Positions 18,138 to 27,601 of a DNA stretch of 64,000 bases are shown in pieces (positions within the stretch are counted from its first letter, which is position 1; the number at the start of each line of letters is the position of its first letter). The stretch comes from an uncultured Endomicrobiia bacterium. GTDB lineage: Bacteria > Elusimicrobiota > Endomicrobiia > DTEH01. The DNA lies in contig CALDDQ010000015.1 in assembly GCA_937936785.1 (NCBI GenBank), positions 1 through 64,000 on the forward strand, in the 5' to 3' direction. Below the pieces are notes generated by a model that searched no databases, was not told where the DNA came from, and saw only the letters and a list, made by a program, of their open reading frames with translations. The translations under genes and the position numbers were made by a program.

Positions 18138-19025
18138 ATGAGTAATTTAAAAACACATATTGGAAAGTTAGAACTAAAAAATCCGGTGCTAATTGCAAGT
18201 GGCATATGTGGTTTTGCAGAAGAAAATATTGATGTATTGAATAAAGTTGGGGGAACAATTTTTAAGACGGTAACATTAAATCCGACCAATGGGAATTGTC
18301 CACCAAGAGTTGTTGATACTTATGAAGGTATGTTAAATTCCATCGGGCTAGAAAATCCTGGTGTTGATGGTATAAAAGATAAGTTGAGTTATATAAAAAA
18401 AATTAGAACTAAAAAAATAGCAAGTTTTTTAGGTTTTGATGAAAAAGAGTTTTATTTAATACTAAAAAAACTTGAAAACTATAAAATTTTTGATGCATAT
18501 GAATTAAATTTATCTTGTCCAAATGTAAAAAAGGGAAAATGGTTTTATAATTTAAAAAATTTAAGAAAGTTATTAAAAAATATACGTTTTATTACTAAAA
18601 AGCCGCTAATAGCAAAGTTATCTCCTGAAACACAAGTTGTAAAAATTGCACAAATATGTAAAGAATTAGGATATGATGGAGTGACTTTAATAAATACATA
18701 TTCTGCAATTGCAGTGGATTATAAAGAACAAAAATTTTGTTTAGGAAATATTTTTGGTGGTTTATCTGGTCCAGTGATAAAACCGTTAGCGTTAAGATGG
18801 GTTTATGAAGTGAAAAAAAGTGTTGGTATAAATATTATTGGTTGTGGTGGTATTATTGAAGGTAAAGATGCAATAGAACATTTTTTAGTTGGTGCATCTG
18901 CGGTACAGATAGGGTCAGGATATTTTAGAAATCCGCAGTTGCCGATAGAGGTTGTAAAGTTTGTTGAAAAATATTTAAAAGAGAAAAGAGTTAGTTTAAA
19001 AGATTTAATTGGTAAACTTATTTAA
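18138..19025 (+). CDS. pyrD: dihydroorotate dehydrogenase, class 1
   Basis: This 295-residue FMN enzyme oxidises dihydroorotate to orotate in pyrimidine synthesis. ASGICGFAEE, NSIGLENPGVDG and ELNLSCPNVKKG mark class 1, with the catalytic base Cys127 as in cytosolic class 1 forms (class 2 has Ser). The FMN-phosphate site is IIGCGGIIEGKDAIEHFLVGASAVQIG. Class 1B needs the partner PyrK, which is not adjacent. The start is ATG at 18138 after an A run, without a Shine-Dalgarno. Confidence 0.92.
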   Translation: MSNLKTHIGKLELKNPVLIASGICGFAEENIDVLNKVGGTIFKTVTLNPTNGNCPPRVVDTYEGMLNSIGLENPGVDGIKDKLSYIKKIRTKKIASFLGFDEKEFYLILKKLENYKIFDAYELNLSCPNVKKGKWFYNLKNLRKLLKNIRFITKKPLIAKLSPETQVVKIAQICKELGYDGVTLINTYSAIAVDYKEQKFCLGNIFGGLSGPVIKPLALRWVYEVKKSVGINIIGCGGIIEGKDAIEHFLVGASAVQIGSGYFRNPQLPIEVVKFVEKYLKEKRVSLKDLIGKLI

Positions 19026-19051
19026 AATTAATAATTTTAAACAGAAAAACA

Positions 19052-19741
19052 GTGATAAAAAAAGTTGTTATAATAGATTATGGTGCAGGAAATTTAAAAA
19101 GTATTACTAAAGCATTGAAAGTTTTAGGTTTAAATCCGATAGTATTAAATCCGTTATTGCCAGAAACAAATTCTCAAATATTATCTTGTGATTTAATAGT
19201 TCTACCGGGTGTGGGAGAATTTGGTTCCTCGTTGAGAGTTTTAGACAAAATAAAAGATATAATCATTAAACACGTTGTTTCTAACAAACCGTTATTGGGT
19301 ATTTGTTTAGGGATACAACTTCTTTTTAACAAAAGTGAAGAAAGTCCAGGTAAAATAGGATTAGGAATTGTTCCTGGTAAAGTGGTAAAGTTTAAATTTA
19401 AAAATTTGAACAATAGATTAAATTGCCAACATATTAACTCATTACCTATTCCTCATATGTGTTGGAACAAAGTAAAATTTGTAGATATAAAAAGTGAAAA
19501 AGATAAAAGGAAAATAATATTACAGAAATTAAAAAAAGAAGAATTTTTTTATTTTATACATTCATATTATCCTATTCCTAAAGATGAAAGAATATGTTTT
19601 GGAACAACAGAATATGGGAAAGAATTTTGTTCCATGATTGTAAAAAATAACATTGTAGCGACACAGTTTCATTTGGAAAAAAGTGGAGATAAAGGCCTTT
19701 TATTGTTAAAAAATGTAATTAAGTATTTAGAAAAAATTTAA
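19052..19741 (+). CDS. hisH: imidazole glycerol phosphate synthase, glutaminase subunit
   Basis: This 229-residue class I glutamine amidotransferase supplies ammonia to HisF. IDYGAGNLKSITKAL opens the protein, the nucleophile Cys is in LLGICLGIQLLF, PHMCWNKVKF is the HisH-specific loop, and the His-Glu pair is in QFHLEKSG. It starts with GTG at 19052. The synthase partner hisF is 1.4 kb downstream, separated by two unrelated genes. Confidence 0.9.
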   Translation: MIKKVVIIDYGAGNLKSITKALKVLGLNPIVLNPLLPETNSQILSCDLIVLPGVGEFGSSLRVLDKIKDIIIKHVVSNKPLLGICLGIQLLFNKSEESPGKIGLGIVPGKVVKFKFKNLNNRLNCQHINSLPIPHMCWNKVKFVDIKSEKDKRKIILQKLKKEEFFYFIHSYYPIPKDERICFGTTEYGKEFCSMIVKNNIVATQFHLEKSGDKGLLLLKNVIKYLEKI

Positions 19742-19763
19742 AGATAAACAAGTTAACTAAATG

Positions 19764-20120
19764 TTACTTAACATATTTTTTTATCACTGACTTTAATTTT
19801 TCTAAATCTATGGGTTTAAATATAACTTCAATATTTCTTGTCATACCAAGATTTTTATAATTTTTTTCTCCGATGCCGGTAGTAACAATAATAGGTATAT
19901 CAGATAAATCTTCATATTCTTCTATCATAGTTATCATTGTATCTCCAGAAATATTTGGCATTTGGATATCTGTAATTATTAGGTCAGGTTTATTTTTTAA
20001 AGCGATCTCAATAAGTTTTTGTCCATCGGACGCAGCTAAAACTTCGTACCCTTCATTAGTTAGAAATTCTTTTAACAGTTCTCTATTAAAATCTTCGTCT
20101 TCTGCAATTAATATTTTCAT
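19764..20120 (-). CDS. single-domain response regulator
   Basis: This 118-residue stand-alone receiver domain begins MKILIAEDEDFNRELLKEFL with the acidic pocket, has the phosphoacceptor Asp in LIITDIQMPN, and ends with a Lys in IFKPIDLEKLKSV. There is no output domain. The longer reading frame from 20192 adds 24 residues of low quality, so the start at 20120 is preferred. It is convergent with hisH and divergent from the zinc transporter gene. No kinase is adjacent. Confidence 0.88.
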   Translation of the reverse strand: MKILIAEDEDFNRELLKEFLTNEGYEVLAASDGQKLIEIALKNKPDLIITDIQMPNISGDTMITMIEEYEDLSDIPIIVTTGIGEKNYKNLGMTRNIEVIFKPIDLEKLKSVIKKYVK

Positions 20121-20279
20121 TATATATAAGAAATACAAAAATATTAACTTGTTTTCAAGTATGATGTGATTTTTTAGAATTGTTAAAAACACGATTGATA
20201 TTATGTTTTTGACCTGTGGAAAAAAAAAATTGTTTTTTGTATAAAGATAAAAATATATTAAATAATTTCAGGTTATATA

Positions 20280-21092
20280 ATGGAAATAGAAAAAATTTTA
20301 TTTGCTTTTATGTTAACATTTTTTGCTGGTATATCAACTGGTATTGGAAGTTTAATGTCATTTTTTTCAAAAAAGTTTAGTAAAGGATTTTTATGTGGAG
20401 CGTTAGGTTTTTCTGCTGGTGTGATGATATATGTTTCATTGGTTGAAATATTTGCAAAAGCAAAAGATTCGTTGATGGTGGCACATGGTAATAGAATAGG
20501 TTATTGGATTACTGTTATGTTTTTCTTCATAGGTATATTAATAATTGCTTTGATTGACAGGTTAGTTCCATCATTTGAAAATCCACATGAAATAAAAAAT
20601 ATTGATATAGATGTTTCAGTTGAACAGAATTATGACAAAAGATTACATCGTATGGGAATATTTTCTGCCTTAGCAATAGCAATACACAATTTTCCAGAGG
20701 GATTGGCAACTTTCATAGGAGCATTGCATGAACCTGCTTTAGGTATAAGCATTGCAATTGCAATAGCAATACACAACATTCCAGAAGGTATATCTGTTGC
20801 AGTGCCAATATATTATTCTACAAGAAGTAAGAAAAAAGCGTTCTGGTTTTCATTTCTATCTGGTTTAGCGGAACCTGTTGGTGCAATAGTCGGTTTTTTT
20901 ATTTTGAAAACATTTTTTAACAAATCAACTTTTGGTATAATTTTTGCTATTGTTGCTGGGATAATGGTTTATATTTCTCTGGATGAACTTTTGCCAACAG
21001 CAGAAGAATATGGTAAACATCATATAGTAATTGGAGGTTTAATTATTGGGATGTTTGTTATGGCGACAAGTTTGTTGTTGTTCTCGAAATGA
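20280..21092 (+). CDS. zupT: ZIP family metal transporter (ZupT-like)
   Basis: This 270-residue membrane protein has about eight transmembrane helices and imports Zn2+ or other divalent metals. The metal-binding motifs HNFPEG and HNIPEG lie in TM4 and TM5 (both visible in the centre), with the variable His/Asp-containing loop before them. Further features are SLVEIF in TM2 and LDELLPTAEEYGKHH near the end. Length and motifs match bacterial ZupT. Confidence 0.9.
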   Translation: MEIEKILFAFMLTFFAGISTGIGSLMSFFSKKFSKGFLCGALGFSAGVMIYVSLVEIFAKAKDSLMVAHGNRIGYWITVMFFFIGILIIALIDRLVPSFENPHEIKNIDIDVSVEQNYDKRLHRMGIFSALAIAIHNFPEGLATFIGALHEPALGISIAIAIAIHNIPEGISVAVPIYYSTRSKKKAFWFSFLSGLAEPVGAIVGFFILKTFFNKSTFGIIFAIVAGIMVYISLDELLPTAEEYGKHHIVIGGLIIGMFVMATSLLLFSK

Positions 21093-21177
21093 TCTTGGAT
21101 ATTTAAAATTAATGATACAAAAAATAAAAAAAACTTTTGATAAGGAAATCTAAAAAATAATTTTTAAGGTTATAAAA

Positions 21178-21987
21178 ATGTATACTATAAGAGTAATTCC
21201 ATGTTTAGATGTAAAATCGGGCAAAGTGGTTAAAGGTATAAAATTTAAAAATTTACGTTATACAGGAGATCCTGTGGAACTTGCCAGATGCTACAGTGAA
21301 TCTGGAGCAGATGAAATTGTGTTTTTAGACATTACTGCAACAATAGAAAAACGTAAGACAATACTTGATGTTGTAACAAGGACAGCGGAGAATGTTTTTG
21401 TTCCGTTGACAGTTGGTGGTGGTGTTAGGATCGTTGACGATATTCGTGCGTTGTTAAATGCTGGTGCGGACAAAGTTGCAATAAACTCTGCAGCGGTAAG
21501 AAATCCTGATATAATTCGCAAAGCAGCAAAACAGTTTGGTTCACAATGTATTGTTGTAGCAATAGATGCAAAAAAACAAATTGTAAAGTGTAGAAAAAAA
21601 CAATCGTCAAATATTAATTTTAATTTATTACCTAATTGTAAATGGGAAGTATATATTGATGCAGGACGTATTTCAACGGGTCTGGATGTTATATCCTGGG
21701 CAAAAAAAGTAGAAAAACTTGGTGCAGGAGAAATTTTGTTAACCAGCATTGATGCAGATGGAACAAAAGAAGGTTATGACATAGAACTTACAAAAGCAGT
21801 TGTCAATGCAGTATCGATTCCAGTTATAGCAAGTGGTGGAGCAGGAAAAATTCAGCATATGGTTGATGTTGTAAAAAACACAGGTGTATCTGCAGTATTA
21901 GCTGCATCAATATTTCACTATTCAGAATTTGCTATAAAAAATGTGAAGTGGGGGTTGAAATCTTACAATATCCCAGTTCGGATATAG
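21178..21987 (+). CDS. hisF: imidazole glycerol phosphate synthase, cyclase subunit
   Basis: This 269-residue TIM barrel uses ammonia from HisH to close the imidazole ring. [16 protein letters not shown] gives the catalytic Asp11, and VVAIDAK the second catalytic Asp. Phosphate-binding segments are [13 protein letters not shown] and [11 protein letters not shown]. There is a small insertion ([14 protein letters not shown]) around residues 140-155 relative to most HisF. Together with hisH it forms the active synthase. Confidence 0.93.
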   Translation: MYTIRVIPCLDVKSGKVVKGIKFKNLRYTGDPVELARCYSESGADEIVFLDITATIEKRKTILDVVTRTAENVFVPLTVGGGVRIVDDIRALLNAGADKVAINSAAVRNPDIIRKAAKQFGSQCIVVAIDAKKQIVKCRKKQSSNINFNLLPNCKWEVYIDAGRISTGLDVISWAKKVEKLGAGEILLTSIDADGTKEGYDIELTKAVVNAVSIPVIASGGAGKIQHMVDVVKNTGVSAVLAASIFHYSEFAIKNVKWGLKSYNIPVRI

Positions 21988-22061
21988 TAATAAAATACAC
22001 TTAAAAATCAAAGTAAAAACTAATGGTTTTTCTGTTAAACAAAATTATTTTTAATTTTTAC

Positions 22062-22090
22062 TTGACACATTGCATTTTAATGTGTATAAT
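22062..22090 (+). promoter_or_regulatory. perfect-consensus sigma-70 promoter
   Basis: TTGACA at 22062-22067 and TATAAT at 22085-22090, with exactly 17 bases between, form a full consensus promoter, the best in the window. Transcription would begin near 22097, about 150 bases before the HIT gene, and read into the structured leader or RNA at 22097-22212. Confidence 0.8.
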
Positions 22091-22096
22091 ATTAGG

Positions 22097-22212
22097 ACAA
22101 TATTTTATTGTTTATAACAAACGAGTATTTTGGGAATAATTATGCTATGTAGGCTGGCTATTCAACAAGTTTTATGTAGCAAGAAAAATTTTACTAAATC
22201 TTCCCAAATAAA
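22097..22212 (+). ncRNA. candidate structured small RNA or leader
   Basis: The region after the consensus promoter can fold: TTTGGGAA at 22129-22136 pairs with TTCCCAAA at 22201-22208, and GCTATGTAGG at 22144-22153 pairs (with four G-U) with TTTATGTAGC at 22171-22180. This gives a closing stem, an asymmetric internal loop and a terminal hairpin. A closing stem, bulge and hairpin is reminiscent of 6S-type RNA, but it is smaller, and I find no SRP, RNase P or tmRNA motif. A 25-codon reading frame at 22142-22219 also exists. It may alternatively be the 5' leader of the HIT gene. Confidence 0.45.
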
Positions 22213-22244
22213 AATTTAAAGAAAATTTTTGTAAGTGACTTATT

Positions 22245-22589
22245 ATGAAAGAATGTATTTTTTGTAAGATAGCAAATGGTTATTTAAAGACAGATTTTAT
22301 TTTTGAGGATGAAAATTTCGTTGTGTTTAAAGATTTAAATCCACAAGCACCGGTACATTTATTACTAGTTCCAAAACAACATATTGTATCAATTAATGAT
22401 GTTGATGATGAAAACAAGAAATTTTTAGCAAACTCGTTTGTAACAATAAAACATGTATCGCAAAAGTTAGGTTTTGATAAGACAGGTTATAGAACGGTGA
22501 TTAATACAGGGAAAGATTCTGGTCAAGAAGTGCAGCATATACATTTTCACATTTTAGCAGGGCGTAAATTAGGTTGGCCACCAGGATGA
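22245..22589 (+). CDS. HIT family nucleotide-binding protein (HinT-like)
   Basis: This 114-residue histidine triad protein starts with MKECIFCKIANG, has the ED(E)NFVVFKD strand and QAPVHLLLVPKQHI, and ends with the triad HIHFHIL. HinT proteins hydrolyse adenosine phosphoramidates and aminoacyl-adenylates. Length and the two N-terminal Cys fit the HinT branch. It lies before rpsU with a 54-base gap. Confidence 0.92.
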   Translation: MKECIFCKIANGYLKTDFIFEDENFVVFKDLNPQAPVHLLLVPKQHIVSINDVDDENKKFLANSFVTIKHVSQKLGFDKTGYRTVINTGKDSGQEVQHIHFHILAGRKLGWPPG

Positions 22590-22643
22590 TTTTAAAAACC
22601 TATAATTTAAGTTTGAAATAATGATAAAGGGGGGTGAGATGAA

Positions 22644-22904
22644 ATGGTAGAAGTGAGGGTTCGTGAAGGCGAAAATTTAGAAGATGCATTAAAACGGTTT
22701 AAGCGAGAAGTTGAAAGAGAAGGAATTTTGCGTGATGCAAGAGAAAAAATGTATCATAAACCAGATAGTGTATTAAGAAAAGAGAAAAACGCGTATATCA
22801 AGCGTAGGTTAGAACTTAGAAAAAAAAGACGTGACAACAAAGGTGCAGTTCCACAGAGGACATTTAAGACAGGAAGAAGTTTTGGAGCAAACAAATCATA
22901 TTAA
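22644..22904 (+). CDS. rpsU: 30S ribosomal protein S21
   Basis: This 86-residue protein matches S21: EVRVREGENLEDALKRFKRE at the N-terminus, REKMYHKPDSVLRKEK in the middle and a very basic tail. It is longer than the usual 58-71 residues because of a C-terminal Arg/Lys extension (RTFKTGRSFGANKSY). The AAGGGGGG just upstream is one of the strongest ribosome binding sites in the window. The rpsU-dnaG-rpoD order, here with a NIF3-like gene inserted, is a classic macromolecular synthesis cluster. Confidence 0.93.
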   Translation: MVEVRVREGENLEDALKRFKREVEREGILRDAREKMYHKPDSVLRKEKNAYIKRRLELRKKRRDNKGAVPQRTFKTGRSFGANKSY

Positions 22905-22966
22905 GGAATTGTTTAGCAAGAATAAAAAATTTGTTGATAAACTTCTTTTGTTGATGGGAGAAAATG

Positions 22967-23971
22967 ATGAAACAAGGACGAAAAAGTATGGTTCCAATGA
23001 AGAATTCTTCAATGAAACTAATAGATTTTTACAATTTTATAATAGATTTTGGTATAAAGAATGATCTCCGGGGTGAGAAAGAAGTTCGTGAATTATTAAA
23101 AAAGGAAAAAGAAAAGTTTGATAAACTTTCAGATAAAGAAAAAAAATATTTTGATCAAGAGAAATTTTCAAATCCATACAAAGACACACGTATTTTGTTT
23201 GGTGACCCAGATATATATGTGCAGAATATTCTTGTTGGCATAGATATGGAAGTTTCAGAAATATTACTTGCTAACACATTAAATTCTTTAGGCAAAAAAG
23301 TTGATTTAGTTTTGGCACATCATCCGGAAGGCAAATCGTATGTAAACTTTTATGAGGTAATGAACTTACAATCAGATGTTTTGAACAAGTTTGGCGTTCC
23401 GATAAACATAGCAGAAAATATTACCGAACCGAGAATCAAAGAAGTTTCACGTCGTGTTATGCCGTTAAATCACAACCGAGCAGTTGATACAGCAAAATTG
23501 TTAAATATACCATTTATGAATTGTCATACTCCATCAGACAATTGTGTAGCAAATTATTTACAAAAAATGTTTGATAACAAAAAACCAAAATTTTTAAGTG
23601 AAATTATAGACTTGTTATTAGAAATTCCAGAATACGATTATGCAGCAAGATTTGGTAATGGTCCAACTATACTTATAGGCCATCCAGGACGAAAATCAGG
23701 TAAAATTTTTGTTGATATGACTGGTGGGACTGAAGGTTCGGTAGAGATGTTTGAAAAACTTGCCAATGCCGGAGTTGGAACTATTGTGTGTATGCATTTA
23801 AGTGAAGAACATTATAAACAAGCAGAAAAAAGTAAATTAAATGTTATTGTTGCAGGACATATTTCTTCAGATAACTTAGGTTTAAATCTTGTATTTGATG
23901 GTGTGGAAAAAAAGTTTGGAAATATAAATTTTATTGAAACATCAGGATTTAAAAGATTTAAACATCTCTAA
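22967..23971 (+). CDS. NIF3-like (YbgI/DUF34) protein
   Basis: The NIF3-family protein carries LAHHPEGK and GHISSDNLG-type metal-binding segments, with a GHPGRKSGKIFVDMTGG loop. NIF3 proteins form metal-dependent toroids, and their reaction is unsettled. The start is uncertain: GGGAG at 22956-22960 favours ATG 22967, but family alignment favours ATG 23012 (MKLIDFYNF), about 319 residues. It sits between rpsU and dnaG. A competing frame across its 5' end looks like a shadow. Confidence 0.85.
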   Translation: MKQGRKSMVPMKNSSMKLIDFYNFIIDFGIKNDLRGEKEVRELLKKEKEKFDKLSDKEKKYFDQEKFSNPYKDTRILFGDPDIYVQNILVGIDMEVSEILLANTLNSLGKKVDLVLAHHPEGKSYVNFYEVMNLQSDVLNKFGVPINIAENITEPRIKEVSRRVMPLNHNRAVDTAKLLNIPFMNCHTPSDNCVANYLQKMFDNKKPKFLSEIIDLLLEIPEYDYAARFGNGPTILIGHPGRKSGKIFVDMTGGTEGSVEMFEKLANAGVGTIVCMHLSEEHYKQAEKSKLNVIVAGHISSDNLGLNLVFDGVEKKFGNINFIETSGFKRFKHL

Positions 23972-24001
23972 ACTACAGATAAAAAAAGTATTTAAACAAA
24001 A

Positions 24002-25798
24002 ATGATAAAACAAGATAGTATTTTAGCATTAAAAGAGAAGTTAGATATTTTAGACATTATAAAAGATTATTTTCCAAATCCAAAACGTAGTGGACGAAAT
24101 TATTTTGTTCATTGTCCATTTCATAACGAACGCACTGCCTCGTTCTCAATTTCTCCAGAGAAAAAGATAGTTCATTGTTTTGGTTGTGGATATAATGGAG
24201 ACATAATAAAATTTGTTCAGGACATGGAACATGTTACATATTTTGAAGCAGTAGAAAAAATTGCAAAGAAAATAAATTTTGTCTTAGAATATTCACATTA
24301 TGACAAAGAAAAGTATAACGAAAAAAAAATTTTGTTAGAATTATTAGATGAAGTATCTTTTATATATAATGAAATTTTGTTAAAAGACAAAATTGCTGCA
24401 GGAGCACGTAGATATCTTGCATTACGTGGGATAACACCCGGTACTATAGAAAAGTTTAGATTAGGTTTTGCACCTGATGGTAATTATATTACAACAAATT
24501 TCAAAAAGTATGATTTGTCCACATTATACAAAGCAGGATTAATAAATTTTCGTCAACCAAATGATGATAAAGAAGAAATTAAAAAATATGATCATCCATA
24601 TGATTATTTTAGAGACAGAATAATTTTTCCAGTGATAAACCTTTCTGGTAATGTAGTAAGTTTTGGAGGCAGAATTTTGCCCGGGAGTATTTATTCAGTA
24701 AAAGAAAATGTTCCTACTTATTTAAATGGTCCAGAAACTATTGTGTTTAACAAAGGAACAAGTTTATATGGTTTATTTCAAGGGAAAGATGAAATTGTCA
24801 AAAAGCAAACTGTTAACATTGTAGAAGGATATATGGATACATTAATGTTGCACCAGGAAGGGTTTTGTAATACAGTTGCACCGTTAGGCACATCTTTAAC
24901 TGAAGCCCAAGTACGAGTTTTAAAACGGTTCACTGAAAATATTTGTATAATATTTGATCCGGACCAAAGTGGACGTAGTGCAACAATTTCTGCTGCACAA
25001 ACAGTGTTTAAGTGTGATTTATTTCCGCAAACGGTGTTGTTACCTGACAACACCGATCCTGACGAATATATATTACAACATGGAAGACAAAAGTTTTATA
25101 ATTTAGTTTCAACACCGTATTCTATAGTAAAGTTTATAGTAGACCATTACTTAAAACTTTTAGATAAAGATAGTGTAAAAAATTTAGATACAAAAGAACG
25201 TATTAATTTGTTAAAAAAAGTTATAGAAACTTTAAATACAATAACAAATCCAGTTGTAAAGTCCGATGTAATAAAAGAAACAGCAGAGAGATTATCTGTT
25301 AATGAAGAACTTTTAAGGTCTGAAATAAAAAAATATTTTAATAAAAATTTAGCCTGCGAAGAATCATTTGAACAAACTCAAAGGCCGTATAGTTGTGAAG
25401 AAGAACTTTTATATTTGTGTCTTCACAATCCGCAACTTATGAACGAAATTCCGGATGAAATTTTTGACCATAATCAAGAGTTTATGGACACATTTAAAAA
25501 AATTAAAGAAACATATTTTCGCACAAACGATATTTCACAAGTTATAGATGAGTTACAATCTCCAATGAAAGAAACTGTAATAAGAATGATTTTTGATACA
25601 AAAGAAATTTATGGTTCTTTAGAACAGAAAGTTGCTCGTTTGTTTGAAGATATTTCAAAAGCGAAACATATTAAAAGATACAAAGAATTAAAACCTATTA
25701 TTACAAAAATGTTAGAAGGTAGTTGTCTTGTTGACCAACAGAAGTTAAACGAATTTAAACAATTGGTAGAAATACTGAAAAAACGGTATGTGTATTAA
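24002..25798 (+). CDS. dnaG: DNA primase
   Basis: The 598-residue primase makes RNA primers for replication. The CHC2 zinc finger is at about residues 39-63 (CPFHNERTASFSIS, then CFGCG). The N-terminal catalytic core and TOPRIM domain follow, with EGYMD and the FDPDQSG acidic motif. The C-terminal part from about 430 is a DnaB-binding-like helical region. It is followed 27-36 bases later by the sigma factor gene. Confidence 0.95.
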   Translation: MIKQDSILALKEKLDILDIIKDYFPNPKRSGRNYFVHCPFHNERTASFSISPEKKIVHCFGCGYNGDIIKFVQDMEHVTYFEAVEKIAKKINFVLEYSHYDKEKYNEKKILLELLDEVSFIYNEILLKDKIAAGARRYLALRGITPGTIEKFRLGFAPDGNYITTNFKKYDLSTLYKAGLINFRQPNDDKEEIKKYDHPYDYFRDRIIFPVINLSGNVVSFGGRILPGSIYSVKENVPTYLNGPETIVFNKGTSLYGLFQGKDEIVKKQTVNIVEGYMDTLMLHQEGFCNTVAPLGTSLTEAQVRVLKRFTENICIIFDPDQSGRSATISAAQTVFKCDLFPQTVLLPDNTDPDEYILQHGRQKFYNLVSTPYSIVKFIVDHYLKLLDKDSVKNLDTKERINLLKKVIETLNTITNPVVKSDVIKETAERLSVNEELLRSEIKKYFNKNLACEESFEQTQRPYSCEEELLYLCLHNPQLMNEIPDEIFDHNQEFMDTFKKIKETYFRTNDISQVIDELQSPMKETVIRMIFDTKEIYGSLEQKVARLFEDISKAKHIKRYKELKPIITKMLEGSCLVDQQKLNEFKQLVEILKKRYVY

Positions 25799-25833
25799 TT
25801 TTTTAGGTAATATAGGGAGAACTTTTGTGTAAA

Positions 25834-27540
25834 ATGAATAAAGATACAATTATAAAACAATTATTATCTCAAGCTAAGAAGTATGGATATATAACTTTTG
25901 ATGAAATAAACAAAACTTTTGAAGATAAAGATATCTCTGCAGAAGAAAAAGGTGATTTTATAGAATCGTTGACAGAGAGCGGAGTAAAAATCATTGAGGT
26001 TGAGAAAAAGAAAGGTTTTGTTCATGTTAGTTCAGAATCTTCGGAAGATTTGGTTCAAGAGGAACCGTTACGTGTTTTTCTTGATGAAGTTAGTAGAATA
26101 AATTCTATGGATAGACAAACTGAGATTGAAGTTGCAAAAAGTATTCGTATGAACGAACGTAAATTGTTGTCTATAGTATTAAGTTCACCAATAGCATTAC
26201 GCGATCTTAACAACTGGGTATTTTTATTAAAAAACGATGAAATGACTGTTAAAGAACTTATGAAACGTGGTAGAAAATCCAAACGGTCTATGATAAAAAT
26301 GAGACGAAAAATTTCTGCTACTGTGAATAGAATTAATAGATTGTCAAAAAAAATTTCAAAGTTAAAACGAGAATTATCTAATCCGAATATTCAATTACGA
26401 AAAAAGAAAGAATGCCAGGAAAAAATTACAAAATTTAATTCTAAGATTATAGATTTGATAATGTCATTGGATTTAAATACAGAAAAAGTTAAACGTTTAG
26501 TAAAACGATCACAAAGTATTGCGGAGAAAGCTATTCAGGTAATTGAAGAACAAAAAAAGTATGAGCAAATGTTATCTATGGATTACTATAGCGCAAAGAA
26601 ATTGTTGAAGAAAGTCAAAAAACGCAAAATGTCTCCAACAGCTTTTCGTAAAGTTGTAGGATATTCTGTTAGTGCAGCCGAGACATTGTTAGAAAATTTT
26701 CATAAAGTAATACAAAAGTTAGAACAATATGAGAAAGAGTTAGAAATGAATCCTCAAGAAATTCATGATTTGTATTATACAGTTAATGAACTTATGCAAG
26801 TTATTGAAGAAGATAAAATGAAGTTGATAAAATCAAACTTAAACTTAGTAGTAACTTTTGCAAGAAAATTTTCTATGTTAACAGGGGTTGATGTTGACGA
26901 TTTGATTCAGGAAGGAGCGACAGGGTTGTCAAAAGCAGTAGAGAAGTTTGAGTGGCGTAAAGGATATAAATTTTCCACGTATGCTCACTGGTGGGTAAGA
27001 CAAGCGATAAGTCGTTACATGGCAGATTATGTAAAAACCATACGTTTACCTGTACATATAAGAGAATTAGTTTCAAAGATGATAAAAATGTATAAAAATT
27101 TTAAACATAAACATAATAGAGAAATTACAATAGAAGATTATAGTGACAACTTGAAAATTCAACCAAAAAAAATTATAGATACTATATCTGTGTTAGCAGA
27201 TCCGTTGTCTTTTCATACGCCAGTAGGTCAGGATGAGGAAGCTACAATACAAGATTTTGTTTGTGGTCCTGAACAAGAAGTGCCAACATTTGCAGTTATG
27301 GAAGAGTATAAGAGAGAAGTCATAAACAGTTCTATGGAAGTGTTAGATGATAGGGAACGAGAAATTTTACGGTTAAGATATGGATTTTTAGATGGTAAAG
27401 AATATACATTAGAAGAAGTAGGTAAAATGTTTAGTATAACCAGAGAACGTGTGCGACAAATTGAAGCGAAAGCTATTCGCAGATTACGTGATCCAGAAAT
27501 TTTAGCAAAATTAAAAGAGATATATCCAATAAAAGACTAA
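25834..27540 (+). CDS. rpoD: primary sigma factor RpoD/SigA
   Basis: This 568-residue housekeeping sigma factor has region 1.1 at the N-terminus and 1.2 at PLRVFLDEVSRI. A long Lys/Glu-rich coiled insertion follows, then region 2 (DDLIQEGATGLSKAVEKFEW, YKFSTYAHWWVRQAISRYMAD), region 3 (LPVHIRELVSKM) and region 4 (REREILRLRYGF, TRERVRQIEAKAIRRLR). The GGGAG at 25815 is well placed for a TTG at 25825 but 14 bases from the ATG at 25834, so three extra residues are possible. It reads the perfect promoter at 22062. Confidence 0.94.
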   Translation: MNKDTIIKQLLSQAKKYGYITFDEINKTFEDKDISAEEKGDFIESLTESGVKIIEVEKKKGFVHVSSESSEDLVQEEPLRVFLDEVSRINSMDRQTEIEVAKSIRMNERKLLSIVLSSPIALRDLNNWVFLLKNDEMTVKELMKRGRKSKRSMIKMRRKISATVNRINRLSKKISKLKRELSNPNIQLRKKKECQEKITKFNSKIIDLIMSLDLNTEKVKRLVKRSQSIAEKAIQVIEEQKKYEQMLSMDYYSAKKLLKKVKKRKMSPTAFRKVVGYSVSAAETLLENFHKVIQKLEQYEKELEMNPQEIHDLYYTVNELMQVIEEDKMKLIKSNLNLVVTFARKFSMLTGVDVDDLIQEGATGLSKAVEKFEWRKGYKFSTYAHWWVRQAISRYMADYVKTIRLPVHIRELVSKMIKMYKNFKHKHNREITIEDYSDNLKIQPKKIIDTISVLADPLSFHTPVGQDEEATIQDFVCGPEQEVPTFAVMEEYKREVINSSMEVLDDREREILRLRYGFLDGKEYTLEEVGKMFSITRERVRQIEAKAIRRLRDPEILAKLKEIYPIKD

Positions 27541-27550
27541 AAAATATAAT

Positions 27551-27572
27551 AAATAAAAACAATTTTATTTTT
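27551..27572 (+). terminator. A/T hairpin between rpoD and rplT
   Basis: AAATAAAA at 27551-27558 pairs with TTTTATTT at 27563-27570 across an ACAA loop, followed by TT. The stem contains no G-C pair, so termination is uncertain. Such all-A/T hairpins recur in this window. Confidence 0.25.
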
Positions 27573-27601
27573 CATAATGTTGTGTAAAAAGGAGAAAACA
27601 A

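Noticed and set aside
22097-22212. SRP RNA, tmRNA or RNase P RNA
   Set aside because: The segment lacks the SRP GGAA tetraloop domain, any tRNA-like ends and the RNase P core motifs. Only a generic structured RNA is claimed.
22831-23064. A 77-codon frame bridging rpsU and the NIF3-like gene
   Set aside because: It overlaps the end of rpsU and the start of the NIF3-like gene in another frame, has no recognisable domain and no own ribosome binding site.
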